The notes beneath the pieces were generated by a model, which ran no database searches, was not told where the DNA came from, and worked only from the letters and a program-made list of their open reading frames with translations. A DNA stretch of 64,000 bases from Streptomyces uncialis (GTDB lineage Bacteria > Actinomycetota > Actinomycetes > Streptomycetales > Streptomycetaceae), in contig NZ_LFBV01000006.1 in assembly GCF_001905345.1 (NCBI RefSeq), positions 248,001 through 312,000 on the forward strand. The letters are read 5' to 3'. Every line of letters begins with the position of its first letter. Within the stretch, counting starts at the first letter, position 1. Below are positions 24,701 to 33,944 of the stretch, piece after piece. Made by a program: the position numbers and the translations under genes.

Positions 24701-24928
24701 TCAGCGGGACACGGTGTCCTGGCCGAGCCGCAGATGGTGCAGGAGCAGCAGGGCCGCGGCCATGTTCGCCGCCGGGACCTCGCCGCGGGCCACCAGATCG
24801 GGGACGAGTTTCAGCGGCACCCGCTCACGGCGGTCCGACTCGAAGTCGTCCACGGGATGGCCGGTGTACGTGGCCTCCTCGGTCCAGTAGACGTGGTGCA
24901 CGGCGTCGGTGAGGCCGTTGGACACTCG
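24701..24928 (-). pseudogene. NUDIX hydrolase, C-terminal fragment cut at a repeat array
   Basis: The last 75 codons read 'GLTDAVHHVYWTEEATYTG', 'HPVDDFESDRRERVPLKLVPD' and 'VARGEVPAANMAAALLLLHHLR' to a TGA at 24701. This is the C-terminal end of a streptomycete ADP-ribose pyrophosphatase-like NUDIX protein. Upstream (from about 24929) the frame passes straight into repeat array B. The NUDIX box is absent from the window, and no matching N-terminal piece is seen on the far side of the array. The gene has been truncated at the array boundary. Confidence 0.75.
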
Positions 24929-25860
24929 TTCCTGTGCGGGTCGCCTTCGCTTGCGCCTCCAGGTCTCCCCACCTGAACGTACCTTCGCCCGTGCGGGCCG
25001 GACGGGAGTGCGCAGTTCCCCGCGCCCCTGGGCAACCGCACCTGAGCCCACTCGTTCCCGTGCGGGTCGCCTTCGCCTGCGGCACCAGGTCTCCCCACCT
25101 GAACGCACCTTCGCCCGTGCGGGCCGGACGGGAGTGCGCAGTTCCCCGCGCCCCTGGGTAACCGCACCTGAGCCCACTCGTCCCTGTGCGGGACGCCTTC
25201 GCCTGCGGCACCAGGTCTCCCCACCTGGACGCACCTTCGCCCGTGCGGGCCGGACGGGGGTGCGCAGTTCCCCGCGCCCCTGGGCAACCGCACCCGAGCC
25301 CACTCGTCCCTGTACGGGTCGCCTTCGCCTGCGGCGCCAGGTCTCCCCACCTGAACGTACCTTCGCCCGTGCGGGCCGGACCGGGGTGCGCAGTTCCCCG
25401 CGCCCCTGGGCAACCGCACCCGAGCCCACTCGTCCCTGTACGGGTCGCCTTCGCCTGCGGCACCAGGTCTCCCCACCTGAACGCACCTTCGCCCGTGCGG
25501 GCCGGACCGGGGTGCGCAGTTCCCCGCGCCCCTGGGCAACCGCACCTGAGCCCACTCGTCCCTGTGCGGGTCGCCCTCGCCTGCGGCACCAGGTCTCCCC
25601 ACCTGAACGCACCTTCGCCCGTGCGGGCCGGACCGGGGTGCGCAGTTCCCCGCGCCCCTGGGCAACCGCACCTGAGCCCACTCGTCCCTGTGCGGGTCGC
25701 CCTCGCCTGCGGCACCAGGTCTCCCCACCTGAACGCACCTTCGCCCGTGCGGGCCGGACGGGAGTGCGCAGTTCCCCGCGCCCCTGGGCAACCGCACCCG
25801 AGCCCACTTGTTCCTGTACTGGTTCCACATGGGGCGCAGTTCCCCGCGCCCCTGAAGGGG
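24929..25860. repeat. Intergenic tandem repeat array B (126-bp period, 7 units plus a partial)
   Basis: The GTTCCCCGCGCCCCTGG core begins at 25015, 25141, 25267, 25393, 25519, 25645 and 25771, always 126 bases apart, with a partial unit at 25839. Each unit also contains GTGCGGGTCGCC-TTCGCCTG, CAGGTCTCCCCACCTG (an imperfect palindrome) and CTTCGCCCGTGCGGGCCGGAC. The units are nearly identical, indicating recent amplification. The period is a multiple of three, so six frames stay open and give long false ORFs. The array lies between a truncated NUDIX gene and a further remnant. Confidence 0.9.
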
Positions 25861-26080
25861 CGCCCAACTGGGGCTGTCCTCCGTCTGCGGGCTGTCAGCA
25901 ACCGGGGCCGGGGTTCAAACCACTCTCCTCGCGCGGTCGCGCTGCTGCCGAAGGGGGTGGGCGGGAATCTCTGCTCGCAGACTCCGATGCTCTTCAGTCG
26001 GGTAACGACACGTCGTGCCGAGCGTGTCGGATCGAGGACGGAGAATCCCGACCGGCACCGACCCGAAGAACAGACAGAAC

Positions 26081-26110
26081 GCGCCCCAAAGGGGCGCGGG
26101 GAACTGCGCA
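26081..26110. repeat. Solitary inverted copy of the array core with a hairpin
   Basis: GCGCCCC-AAA-GGGGCGC (26081-26097) forms a seven-pair hairpin that runs into GGGGCGCGGGGAACTGCGC, the reverse complement of the array core. It is in opposite orientation to array B. The surrounding 25861-26159 stretch holds no gene that I can support. Confidence 0.6.
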
Positions 26111-26159
26111 AACCCACCGAGCGACGGCACAGCAACGAAGTACGCCCAGCCGGACAGAC

Positions 26160-26321
26160 CTAGGAAGCGCAAGCGAAGGCGACCCGGCCCTGGCGGAGCT
26201 GGACGCGGCTGAGCATGGCCAGCCGGTGCACCCGGCCCCGGTCGTGCGCCGGGGTGTCCACCGCAGCCTCGGCGTGCTCGGCGGCCGACCGGACCGCGTG
26301 GCCGAACGGGTGCCCGTCCGT
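26160..26321 (-). pseudogene. Possible C-terminal scrap of a TPR-type regulator
   Basis: Directly after the stop of the PP2C gene, in the same frame and without a start codon, the reverse strand reads 'FGHAVRSAAEHAEAAVD' and 'RGRVHRLAMLSRVQLRQGR', then stops at 26160. The text resembles TPR-like helices at the C-terminus of some streptomycete HTH regulators. Its last codons are the repeat-associated CGCCTTCGCTTGCGC motif, also found at the edge of array B and near array A. It may alternatively be chance open frame. Confidence 0.35.
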
Positions 26322-27407
26322 TCAGACGACCCGGTGCGCGGGCCGGGGCAGATAGGTGCCCCGGCCCGCGCGGGTGCGGCCGCGGTCGTTGCGGAGCACC
26401 AGGACCGCCGCGTCGTCGGTGGGCAGTCCCCGGGTGTGGCGCAGCAGTTGGCGGAAGACGGCGCGGATCACGGCGTCGGGCGCCAGGGGGTCGGAGCGGA
26501 TGGCCTCGATCAGGGCGATCTCCAGCGGGAAGAACCTGCCGCGGGCGTCCCGGGCGTCCGCGACCCCGTCGGTGTGCAGGAACAGCGCCTCCCCGGGCAG
26601 CAGCGGCCCGCAGGGCACCAGCGCCGGTTCGGCGGGCAGCGGGAAGGGGCCGAGCGGCGGCAGCGGGTCGGCCTCGGTGACGGGGAAGGCCCGGCCCCGT
26701 ACACCCCGGGGGCCGCTCAGCGACCGCAGCCGGTAGGGCCAGGGATGGCCGCAGTTGAGGGCGACGATGCCGCCGTCGGCGCGGATCTCCACCAGCAGGA
26801 GTGTCACGAACTCCTCGGCGACGGGGCTGTCCGGCCCCGGGTCGCCGCCGGGCCGCTCGCAGCGCGCGCGTTCCCCCAGATGACGGGCGAGCGCGCGGTC
26901 CAGCCGGCGCAGGACCCCGGCGAGTTCGGGTTCGTCGTGGCCCGCCTCGCGGAAGCTGCCGAGCACGGCGGCGACCGTGGAGAGCGCCGCGAGTCCATGG
27001 CCCCGGACATCGCCCATGACGATCCGCACCCCGTGCTCGGTGGCGAGGACGTCGTACAAATCGCCGCCCACGGACGCGCCCCGCTCGGCGGAGAGCTGAC
27101 CGCCCGCGAGGGCGAGCCCGGCGACCCGGGGCGGCAGGGGCCGCAGCAGGACGTTCTGCGCGGCGGCGGCGACCTTGCGTATCTGGCGGACCTCGCGCAG
27201 CAGGGCGTACCGCACATGGACGACGAGCCCGGTGCCCACGGCGAAGAACACGGCGCCGGTGACGAGCCGGGCCCCGAAGCCCGCGTCATGGGCCAGCGGA
27301 CAGACGAGCTTGTACGTGATCGCGACCGCGCCCCACAGCATGGGCAGGCCCAGCGCCCGCGCGGAGGACCGGAGCCACGGGGGAACCCCGGCCTTGATAC
27401 GGATCAT
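26322..27407 (-). CDS. Membrane-anchored PP2C (SpoIIE-like) serine/threonine phosphatase
   Basis: The protein has 361 residues. Two N-terminal membrane segments ('LGLPMLWGAVAITYKLVCPL' and 'LVTGAVFFAVGTGLVVHV') precede a PP2C/SpoIIE domain with 'SVGGDLYDVLATEHGVRIVMGDVRGHGLAA' metal-binding text (Asp in GGDLYD and GDVRGHG), 'NCGHPWPYRLR', 'LFLHTDGVADARD' and 'PTDDAAVLVLRND'. Such phosphatases act on anti-anti-sigma factors or related partners. The ATG at 27407 follows AAGGGGG. No anti-sigma partner is adjacent. All key acidic residues appear intact. Confidence 0.9.
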   Translation of the reverse strand: MIRIKAGVPPWLRSSARALGLPMLWGAVAITYKLVCPLAHDAGFGARLVTGAVFFAVGTGLVVHVRYALLREVRQIRKVAAAAQNVLLRPLPPRVAGLALAGGQLSAERGASVGGDLYDVLATEHGVRIVMGDVRGHGLAALSTVAAVLGSFREAGHDEPELAGVLRRLDRALARHLGERARCERPGGDPGPDSPVAEEFVTLLLVEIRADGGIVALNCGHPWPYRLRSLSGPRGVRGRAFPVTEADPLPPLGPFPLPAEPALVPCGPLLPGEALFLHTDGVADARDARGRFFPLEIALIEAIRSDPLAPDAVIRAVFRQLLRHTRGLPTDDAAVLVLRNDRGRTRAGRGTYLPRPAHRVV

Positions 27408-27549
27408 GCCGACGGCCCCCTTGTAGCCTCTGCCGCGCGCGGCCGACCCTTACGGGCCGGATCGATTCTCGCGACCGGGTGCCCCGGCTGGATGCGATCG
27501 GCCGGACTTGCCACCCGAACGAGTGAGGCCGGTGCCGCGCCACGCCGAA

Positions 27550-27579
27550 GGGGCGCGTCCGGAACTCCGGACGCGCCCC
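27550..27579. terminator. Strong hairpin terminator downstream of pheT
   Basis: A perfect 13-base stem, GGGGCGCGTCCGG / CCGGACGCGCCCC, closes an AACT loop 59 bases past the pheT stop. It is well placed to end the pheST transcript. Confidence 0.8.
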
Positions 27580-27637
27580 TCATCAGGCGTTTCGCGGCGG
27601 CGGGCGGCCTGTTCGCCGGGCCCGCGCGCCGGGCGGG

Positions 27638-30166
27638 TCAGGCGCCGCGCAGCACCGCGCCCGCCGCCTCGGCCGCGTGCGCGACGGCCGCGTCACGGGC
27701 CGCCGACGCCTCCTCGACGGTCAGCGTGCGGTCGGCCGCCCGGAACCGCAGCGCGTACGCGAGGGACTTCTTGCCCGCGCCGAGCTGGTCGCCGGTGTAG
27801 ACGTCGAACAGCCGCACGTCCTCCAGCAGCGGTCCGGCGCCCAGCCGGAGCTGGTGCTCCACGAAAGCGGCCGGGACCTCGTCGTCCACGACGAGCGCGA
27901 CGTCCTGGGTGGCCACCGGGAAGGTGGAGATCCGGGGCGCCTGGAGCACCCCTTCGCCCGCCTGCTGGAGGACGTCCAGGTTCAGTTCCGTCGCGCAGGT
28001 GCGGGCGGGCAGGCCGAACGCCTTGACCACCCGGGGGTGCAGCTCACCGGCGTGCCCGATCAGGGTCTTGACCCCGTCGGCCACGACGTGGAGCGCGGCG
28101 CAGCGGCCGGGGTGCCAGGGCCCGTACCGGCCGCTCTCGACGGCGAGCTCGACGCCCGCCTCCCGGGCGACGGTGCGCGCGGCCTCGACGGCGTCGGCCC
28201 AGTCGGCCGGACGGCCCTTGCCCCACCAGCCGGCCTGTTCGCGGGCACCCGCGAGGACGACGGCGACATGCCGGGGCTGGACGGGCAGCGCCGATGTCAG
28301 CGACACGATCTGCTCGTCGGTGGGGCGGTGGTCCACCGGGAGGCGGTCCGCGGTGTGCTGCTCGGCGCGGGGGTGGAAGACCAGCCCGGTCTCGAACAGC
28401 GCGAGGTCGTGGCTGCCGCGTCCGTCGTTGCGGCGCAGCGTGGCGAGCAGGCCCGGCAGCAGCGTCGTACGGAGCGCGGGCTCCTCGTCGGACAGCGGGT
28501 TGACGAGGGTGACGACCTGGCGGTCGGGGTCGTCGGCGGTGAGTCCGAGCTGGTCGAGGGCGCGCTCCCCGAGGAAGGGGTAGTTGAGCGCCTCGACGTA
28601 TCCGGCCCCGGCGAGCGCCCGGCCGACGCGGCGGTGCAGCCGCTGGCGGTCGGTGAGCCCGCGGCCCGCGGGGGGCCTCGGCAGGGTGGAGGGCAGGTTC
28701 TCGTAGCCCTCCAGCCGGATGACCTCCTCGGCGAGGTCGTTGGGGTCGGTGAGGTCGGGCCGCCAGGTCGGGACGGTGACGATCAGCTCGTCCTGCCCGT
28801 AGACGTCGCAGCCGACCTCCTGGAGGCGGCGGACGACCGTCTCCCGGCCGTAGGTCACGCCCGCGACCTGGTCGGGGTGGTCGGCGGAGATCCGGATGGT
28901 GTGCGGGGCGTCCGGGCCGATGAACTCGGTGACGCCCGCGTCGGCGCTGCCGCCCGCGAGGAGGATCAGCAGATCGACGGTGCGCTGCGCGGCGGCGGAG
29001 GCGGCGAGCGGGTCGACGCCGCGTTCGAAGCGCCGGGACGCCTCGGACGACAGCTTGTGCCGCCGGGCGGCCCGCGCGACGGTCACGGGGTCGAAGTGGG
29101 CGGCCTCGACGACGACCTCGGTGGTGCCGGTGACCTCACCGGTGGACGGGTCGGTGACCGGGTCGGCGATCTCGGTGTGGGCGCCGCCCATGACGCCCGC
29201 GAGGCCGATGGGGCCGCGGTCGTCGGTGATCACCAGGTCCTCGGCGTCGAGGACCCGCTGGACGCCGTCGAGGGTGGTCAGCTTCTCGCCGGGGGTGGCG
29301 CGGCGGACCCCGAGGGGGCCGTCGACCCGGCCGCGGTCGTAGGCGTGCAGCGGCTGGCCCAGCTCCAGCATCACGTAGTTGGTGATGTCGACGGCCAGCG
29401 AGATGGGGCGCATCCCGGCCTTCTGGAGGCGGCGGCTCAGCCAGATCGGGGACCGGGCCTCGGGGTCGAGTCCGGTGACCGTGCGGGCGGTGAAGCGGTC
29501 GCAGGCGCGGGGGTCGGTGACCTGGACCGGGTAGCCGTAGGCGTTGGGTCCGGGCACGTCGAGCAGCGCCGGGTCGCGCAGCGGCAGCCCGTAGGCGGTG
29601 GCCGTCTCCCTGGCCACCCCGCGCAGCGACAGGCAGTAGCCGCGGTCGGGGGTGACGGCGATGTCGAGGACCTCGTCGACGAGTTCGAGGAGCTCGATCG
29701 CGTCGGTGCCGACCTCGTGCTCGGGCGGGAGGACGATGATGCCCTTGGTGCCGTCGTCGCCCATGCCCAGCTCGTCGCTGGAGCAGATCATGCCGCGCGA
29801 CACCCGGCCGTACGTCTCGCGCTCGGCGATCGCGAAGCCGCCGGGCAGCTCGGCGCCGGGCAGCACGACGACGACCTTGTCGCCGACGGCGAAGTTCCGG
29901 GCGCCGCAGACGATCTCCTGCGGGGCGCCGGTGCCGTTGGCGGTGCCGACGTCGACGGTGCAGAAGCGGATGGGCTTCTTGAAGCCCTCCAGCTCCTCGA
30001 TGGTCAGGACACGGCCGACGACGAGGGGGCCCTTGAGGCCCGCGCCGAGCTGTTCGACGCTCTCGACCTCAAGGCCGGCGGAGACCAGCCTGGCCTGTAC
30101 GTCACGGCCGGTCTCGGAGGCGGGGAGATCGACGTACTCCCGCAGCCAGGAAAGCGGGACCCGCAT
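27638..30166 (-). CDS. pheT: Phenylalanyl-tRNA synthetase beta subunit
   Basis: The 842-residue protein begins 'MRVPLSWLREYVDLP' and has an EMAP/tRNA-binding-like domain ('LVVGRVLTIEELEG', 'IVCGARNFAVGDKVVVVLPGA'), B3/B4 editing region, B5 domain ('DLAEEVIRLEGYENLPSTLP') and a C-terminal anticodon-binding FDX domain ('ISTFPVATQDVALVVDDEV', 'SLAYALRFRAADRTLT'). It charges tRNA-Phe as an alpha2-beta2 complex with PheS. Its ATG shares one base with the pheS stop (TGATG), so the two are coupled. Length is normal. Confidence 0.98.
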   Translation of the reverse strand: MRVPLSWLREYVDLPASETGRDVQARLVSAGLEVESVEQLGAGLKGPLVVGRVLTIEELEGFKKPIRFCTVDVGTANGTGAPQEIVCGARNFAVGDKVVVVLPGAELPGGFAIAERETYGRVSRGMICSSDELGMGDDGTKGIIVLPPEHEVGTDAIELLELVDEVLDIAVTPDRGYCLSLRGVARETATAYGLPLRDPALLDVPGPNAYGYPVQVTDPRACDRFTARTVTGLDPEARSPIWLSRRLQKAGMRPISLAVDITNYVMLELGQPLHAYDRGRVDGPLGVRRATPGEKLTTLDGVQRVLDAEDLVITDDRGPIGLAGVMGGAHTEIADPVTDPSTGEVTGTTEVVVEAAHFDPVTVARAARRHKLSSEASRRFERGVDPLAASAAAQRTVDLLILLAGGSADAGVTEFIGPDAPHTIRISADHPDQVAGVTYGRETVVRRLQEVGCDVYGQDELIVTVPTWRPDLTDPNDLAEEVIRLEGYENLPSTLPRPPAGRGLTDRQRLHRRVGRALAGAGYVEALNYPFLGERALDQLGLTADDPDRQVVTLVNPLSDEEPALRTTLLPGLLATLRRNDGRGSHDLALFETGLVFHPRAEQHTADRLPVDHRPTDEQIVSLTSALPVQPRHVAVVLAGAREQAGWWGKGRPADWADAVEAARTVAREAGVELAVESGRYGPWHPGRCAALHVVADGVKTLIGHAGELHPRVVKAFGLPARTCATELNLDVLQQAGEGVLQAPRISTFPVATQDVALVVDDEVPAAFVEHQLRLGAGPLLEDVRLFDVYTGDQLGAGKKSLAYALRFRAADRTLTVEEASAARDAAVAHAAEAAGAVLRGA

Positions 30167-31299
30167 CAGATCTCCATCCCGAACGGCCGGGTGAACCGGA
30201 CGTCACCCTCGACCATGTCTCGCATGTCCTCGACGTTGTGGCGGAACATCAGCATCCGCTCGATGCCGAACCCGAAGGCGAATCCGCTGTACTTCTCCGG
30301 GTCCACGCCGCAGGCGGTGAGCACCCGGGGGTTGACCATGCCGCAGCCGCCGAGCTCGATCCAGCCCTCGCTGCCGCAGGTGCGGCAGGGGCGGTCGGGG
30401 TTGCCGACGGACTCGCCGCGGCAGACGTAGCAGAGCATGTCCATCTCGGCGGACGGCTCGGTGAAGGGGAAGTAGTTCGGCCGCAGCCGGGTCTTCATGT
30501 CCGAGCCGAACAGCGACTGGACCATATGGTCCAGGGTGCCCTTGAGGTCGGCCATGGTCAGGCCCTCGTCGACGGCCAGCAGCTCGATCTGGTGGAAGAC
30601 CGGGGTGTGCGTGGCGTCCAGCTCGTCGGTGCGGTAGACGCGGCCGGGGCACACCACGTACACGGGCAGCTCACGGGCGAGCAGCGCGCGGGCCTGAACG
30701 GGCGAGGTGTGGGTGCGCAGGACGATCCCGGAGGCGTCCTCCGCGGCGCCGGCGCCCTCGGGGCCGGCGACGAAGAACGTGTCCTGCATCTGCCGGGCGG
30801 GGTGGTCGGGCGTGAAGTTGAGCGCGTCGAAGTTGAACCACTCGGCCTCGGCCTCGGGGCCTTCGGCGATCTCGTAGCCCATGTCCACGAAGACGTCGGA
30901 GACGCGCTCCATGAGGGTCGTCAGCGGGTGCCGGGCGCCGGCCGGGACGCGGTCGAAGGGCAGCGTGACATCGACCGCCTCCTCGACGAGCACCCGGGCG
31001 TCCCGCTCGGCCTCCAGTTCGGTCTGCCGCGCGGCGAACGCCTTGTTCACGGCTCCCCGGGCCTGGCCGACGCGCTTGCCCGCCTCGGCCTTGGCCTGCG
31101 GGGGGAGCGCGCCGATCTCGCGGTTGGCGAGCGCCAGGGGGGAGGTGCCGCCGCTGTGGGCGATCTTGGCCTCCTGGAGCTCGGCGAGGTCACCCGCGGC
31201 GGCGAAGGCGGCGAGCGCCTCGTCCCGCGCGCGCTCGATCTCTTGCGGTTTCAGTGCCTCGACCTCGACCGGGTCGTACGACTTGTTCGGTGCCGACAT
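30166..31299 (-). CDS. pheS: Phenylalanyl-tRNA synthetase alpha subunit
   Basis: The protein has 377 residues. An N-terminal coiled coil is followed by the class II catalytic core: motif 1 'HPLTTLMERVSDVFVDMGYE', motif 2 'VYRTDELDATHTPVFHQIE' and motif 3 'AFGFGIERMLMFR', with 'WIELGGCGMVNP' in between. A cysteine set in 'LCYVCRGESV' and 'PCRTCGSEGW' forms a small zinc-binding insertion. The start at 31299 was chosen at 'MSAPNKSYD'; the longer frame is antisense to the leader. It is the first gene of the pheST operon. Confidence 0.97.
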   Translation of the reverse strand: MSAPNKSYDPVEVEALKPQEIERARDEALAAFAAAGDLAELQEAKIAHSGGTSPLALANREIGALPPQAKAEAGKRVGQARGAVNKAFAARQTELEAERDARVLVEEAVDVTLPFDRVPAGARHPLTTLMERVSDVFVDMGYEIAEGPEAEAEWFNFDALNFTPDHPARQMQDTFFVAGPEGAGAAEDASGIVLRTHTSPVQARALLARELPVYVVCPGRVYRTDELDATHTPVFHQIELLAVDEGLTMADLKGTLDHMVQSLFGSDMKTRLRPNYFPFTEPSAEMDMLCYVCRGESVGNPDRPCRTCGSEGWIELGGCGMVNPRVLTACGVDPEKYSGFAFGFGIERMLMFRHNVEDMRDMVEGDVRFTRPFGMEI

Positions 31300-31415
31300 C
31301 TCTTCCCGTGCTTCCGATTGGCTGGCGGATGGTCCCCGTCCCGGCTCATGGACGCCTCGTCCCGCTGGGGCGACGTGTCGTCCCGGAAGTGGGGACGCAA
31401 AAGTGCCAGGGGCCG

Positions 31416-31421
31416 ATTCTA
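31416..31421 (-). promoter_or_regulatory. Possible -10 box (TAGAAT) of pheST
   Basis: On the reverse strand TAGAAT ends 117 bases upstream of the pheS ATG. It is a good match to a streptomycete housekeeping -10; no clear -35 is seen. I saw no T-box in the leader. Confidence 0.4.
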
Positions 31422-31488
31422 ACGGGGTCGGGAGGCGCGCCCGCGCCGTGGCCCGGTGGCCCCGGACGGGGCGGAGCGGCTTCCCTGG

Positions 31489-31513
31489 CCGCGGGCCGGT
31501 GCTCCCGGCCGCG
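31489..31513 (-). terminator. Hairpin after the histidine kinase gene
   Basis: CCGCGGGCCGG and CCGGCCGCGG pair with one bulge around a TGCTC-type loop, starting about 22 bases past the stop of the kinase gene. It probably separates the kinase transcript from pheST. Confidence 0.4.
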
Positions 31514-31534
31514 GGTGGGGGCGCCCGTGGTTCC

Positions 31535-32692
31535 TCAGACCAGATAGGCCGGGGTCGCCACGGGCAGGGTAAATCGGAACCGCGCGCCCCCGTCGGGGCC
31601 GCGTCCGACGGTGATCGTGCCGCCGTGGGCCTCGACGATGCCCTTGACGATGTACAGGCCGAGCCCGGTGCCGCCGCGCTTGCTGCCCCGCCAGAAGCGG
31701 GTGAAGACACGGTTCATGGACTCCTCCGGGATGCCTGGCCCCTCGTCGCTGACCGTGACCGCGGTGCCGGTGATGCCCGGCTCGCGCGGACCCGGTGAGG
31801 GTTCCACCTCGATGGTGACGGTTCCCTCGCCGTGGCGCACCGCGTTTTCCAGGAGGTTGCTCAGGACCTGGTCGACCTTGTCGGGGTCGGCCCACAGGGC
31901 GGGCAGCGGCTGGCGCAGCCGGACCAGGAATCGGTCGACGGGCTGCCCGGCGGCCACATGGGCCTGGACATGGCGCCCTACGGCGGCGCCGATGTCGACC
32001 GGCTGGCGGCGCACCTCCAGGCGTCCGGAGTCGATCCGGGAGATGTCGAGGAGTTCCGCGATGAGCCGGGTGACGCGGTTGGCGTCGGCGTCGACGGTCT
32101 CCAGCATCAGTTTCTTCTGCTCGTCCGTGAAGCGTTCCCACTTGGCGAGCAGGGTCGCCGTGAACCCCTTGACGGAGGTCAGCGGGGAGCGCAGCTCATG
32201 GGCGACGGTCGCGATGAGTTCGGCGTGGCTGCGTTCGGTGCGGCGTCTGCCCTCGGTGTCCCGCAGGGAGACGACCACCCGCCGTACGGGGCCCTTGGGG
32301 GCGGTACGGACGTAGCGCGCGGTGACCATGACCTCACGGCCGCCGGGCAGCAGCAGGTTCCGCTCGGGCTGGCCGCCCCGGATGACGAGTCCGCCGTACG
32401 GGTCGGTGAGCCGCCACCAGCGGCGGCCCTCCAGGTCCTCCAGCGGCAGCGCGAGCTCCAGCGGGGCGCCGAGGGCGTCGGCGGGGCTGACGGCGGTGAT
32501 CCGGGCGGCGGCGGCGTTGAAGCAGATGACCCGGCCGGTCTCGTCGGCGACGACGAGTCCGTCGGGCAGATCGTCCGCGGTGATCCCGAACGCGCCCGGT
32601 GCTTCCTCTACGCCCTGTGCGTCCTGGCAGGACGCGGCGGCCGGATCGCGCACGCCGTCCGCGTCCGCCGTGCCGCTGGTGCCGACAGCCAT
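31535..32692 (-). CDS. PAS-domain sensor histidine kinase
   Basis: The protein has 385 residues. A PAS domain ('DLPDGLVVADETGRVICFNAAAARI') precedes a HisKA domain with the phospho-acceptor His in 'ATVAHELRSPLTSVKGF', and an HATPase with N box 'DQVLSNLLENAVRHGEG', G1 'VSDEGPGIPEE' and G2 'GGTGLGLYIVKGIVEAHGG'. No membrane segment is visible, so it is cytoplasmic. No response regulator is adjacent, so it is an orphan. A GTG five codons upstream (32707) is an alternative start. The place between a TrmH methyltransferase and pheS is a conserved streptomycete neighbourhood as I recall it. Confidence 0.92.
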   Translation of the reverse strand: MAVGTSGTADADGVRDPAAASCQDAQGVEEAPGAFGITADDLPDGLVVADETGRVICFNAAAARITAVSPADALGAPLELALPLEDLEGRRWWRLTDPYGGLVIRGGQPERNLLLPGGREVMVTARYVRTAPKGPVRRVVVSLRDTEGRRRTERSHAELIATVAHELRSPLTSVKGFTATLLAKWERFTDEQKKLMLETVDADANRVTRLIAELLDISRIDSGRLEVRRQPVDIGAAVGRHVQAHVAAGQPVDRFLVRLRQPLPALWADPDKVDQVLSNLLENAVRHGEGTVTIEVEPSPGPREPGITGTAVTVSDEGPGIPEESMNRVFTRFWRGSKRGGTGLGLYIVKGIVEAHGGTITVGRGPDGGARFRFTLPVATPAYLV

Positions 32693-32799
32693 GTCCCCGT
32701 ATCCCACCTCTCGAACTGGTGCAGTGGGCCCCCGAGTTCGTCACCCTACTAGCCCCCGGTCCCCTACTACCAGTCACCGGTGGCCTACAGGGATCTTGG

Positions 32800-33010
32800 G
32801 CGGCGCGGGACCGACGGGGGTGGTGCGGACGTGCGCCCCGGTGCGCGTGCCGGGCGCATGTGCCCCGGGGGCACGCGGGCGGACCCGGGTGCGCGGAGCG
32901 CGTACGGAGGCGGGTGTGGGTACGCGGGTCGGGTACGGGTGCGCGGAGCGGGTACGCGGGTCGGGTACGGAGATGGGCGGGTATGGGTGCGGGGGTCGGC
33001 GTGCCGGGGC
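32800..33010. repeat. Low-complexity degenerate repeat
   Basis: The 327 bases between the kinase start and the methyltransferase stop are dominated by degenerate copies of GGGTACGGGTGCGCGGAGCG, CGGGTCGGGTACGG and similar text. No gene or clear hairpin was found. Confidence 0.5.
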
Positions 33011-33019
33011 GGCGGGTGC

Positions 33020-33865
33020 CTAGGCCCGGCAGCCGCCGGTGGTGCGCTGGGCGCGGGCCGAGGCGTAGAGGCAGACGGCGGCGGCCGTCGCGAGGTTCAG
33101 GCTCTCGGCCCTGCCGTGGATCGGGACGCGGACCACGGCGTCCGCGAGGCTGCGGGTCTCCTCGGGCAGGCCCCACGCCTCGTTGCCGAAGACCCAGGCG
33201 GTGGGTCCGCCCATGGTGCCCCGGTCGAGTTCCGTGTCGAGGTCGTCGTCACCCGCGCCGTCGGCGGCGACGATCCGTACGCCCGCCTCGCGCAGCCGGC
33301 CGACGGCCGTCTCGACGGGGACGCCTACCGCGACCGGCAGATGGAAGTGCGAGCCGACCGACGCGCGGACCGCCTTCGGGTTGTAGAGGTCCACCGACGC
33401 GTCGGTGAGGACCACGGCGTCGGCGCCGGCCGCGTCCGCGCAGCGCAGTACGGTGCCCGCGTTGCCCGGGTCGCGGACATGGGCGAGGACCGCGACGAGC
33501 CGGGGCCGGGCGGCGACGATCTCCTCGAAGGGGGTGTCGAGGAAGCGGCACACCCCCACGAGGCCCTGCGGGGTGACGGTGGTGGAGATCTCCGCGACGA
33601 CGGTCTCGTCGGCGAGGTGGACGCGGGCGCCCGCGCGGTGGGCAGCCGCGAGGATGTCGGGGTAGCGGTCCGCGGCGTCCGGGGTGGTGAAGAGCTCCAC
33701 GAGGGTCGGGGCGCCGCCCGTGCGGTGGGCCGCGGCCTCGCGTACGGCCTGGGGGCCCTCCGCGAGGAAGAGCCGCTCCTTGCCGCGGAAGTTGCGGCGG
33801 GCGAGACGCTTGGCCGCGGAGACCCGCGGGGAGCGGGGAGAGATCAGCTCGGGGGCCGGGGTCAT
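33020..33865 (-). CDS. TrmH/SpoU family RNA 2'-O-methyltransferase
   Basis: The 281-residue protein has an N-terminal substrate-binding domain ('RLARRNFRGKERLFLAEGPQAV') followed by the SPOUT knot: motif 1 'LAHVRDPGNAGTVLRCADAAG', motif 2 'WVFGNEAWGL' and motif 3 'VPIHGRAESLNLATAAAVCLY'. It methylates rRNA or tRNA ribose with SAM; the target is not certain. The ATG at 33865 follows AGGAGAGG. It lies between the rplT cluster and the kinase gene, and array C separates it from rplT. Confidence 0.93.
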   Translation of the reverse strand: MTPAPELISPRSPRVSAAKRLARRNFRGKERLFLAEGPQAVREAAAHRTGGAPTLVELFTTPDAADRYPDILAAAHRAGARVHLADETVVAEISTTVTPQGLVGVCRFLDTPFEEIVAARPRLVAVLAHVRDPGNAGTVLRCADAAGADAVVLTDASVDLYNPKAVRASVGSHFHLPVAVGVPVETAVGRLREAGVRIVAADGAGDDDLDTELDRGTMGGPTAWVFGNEAWGLPEETRSLADAVVRVPIHGRAESLNLATAAAVCLYASARAQRTTGGCRA

Positions 33866-33944
33866 GGTTGCCTCTCCTCGGGGTCGGCGCGGGGGCTGCG
33901 CGGGGCTTCGGCGGGGGATGCTGCCCGGTCGGTGTGGTTCCCCG

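Noticed and set aside
24929..25860. CRISPR array
   Set aside because: Units are 126 bases with conserved sequence throughout; there are no short repeats with unique spacers and no cas genes.
24909..27800. 963-codon forward ORF
   Set aside because: It runs through repeat array B, whose 126-base period keeps all frames open, and then antisense to the PP2C gene.
27677..30430. 917-codon forward ORF
   Set aside because: It is antisense to pheT, a gene with certain identity.
31300..31534. T-box riboswitch upstream of pheS
   Set aside because: I found no T-box core sequence, and T-box control of pheST is not usual in these organisms.
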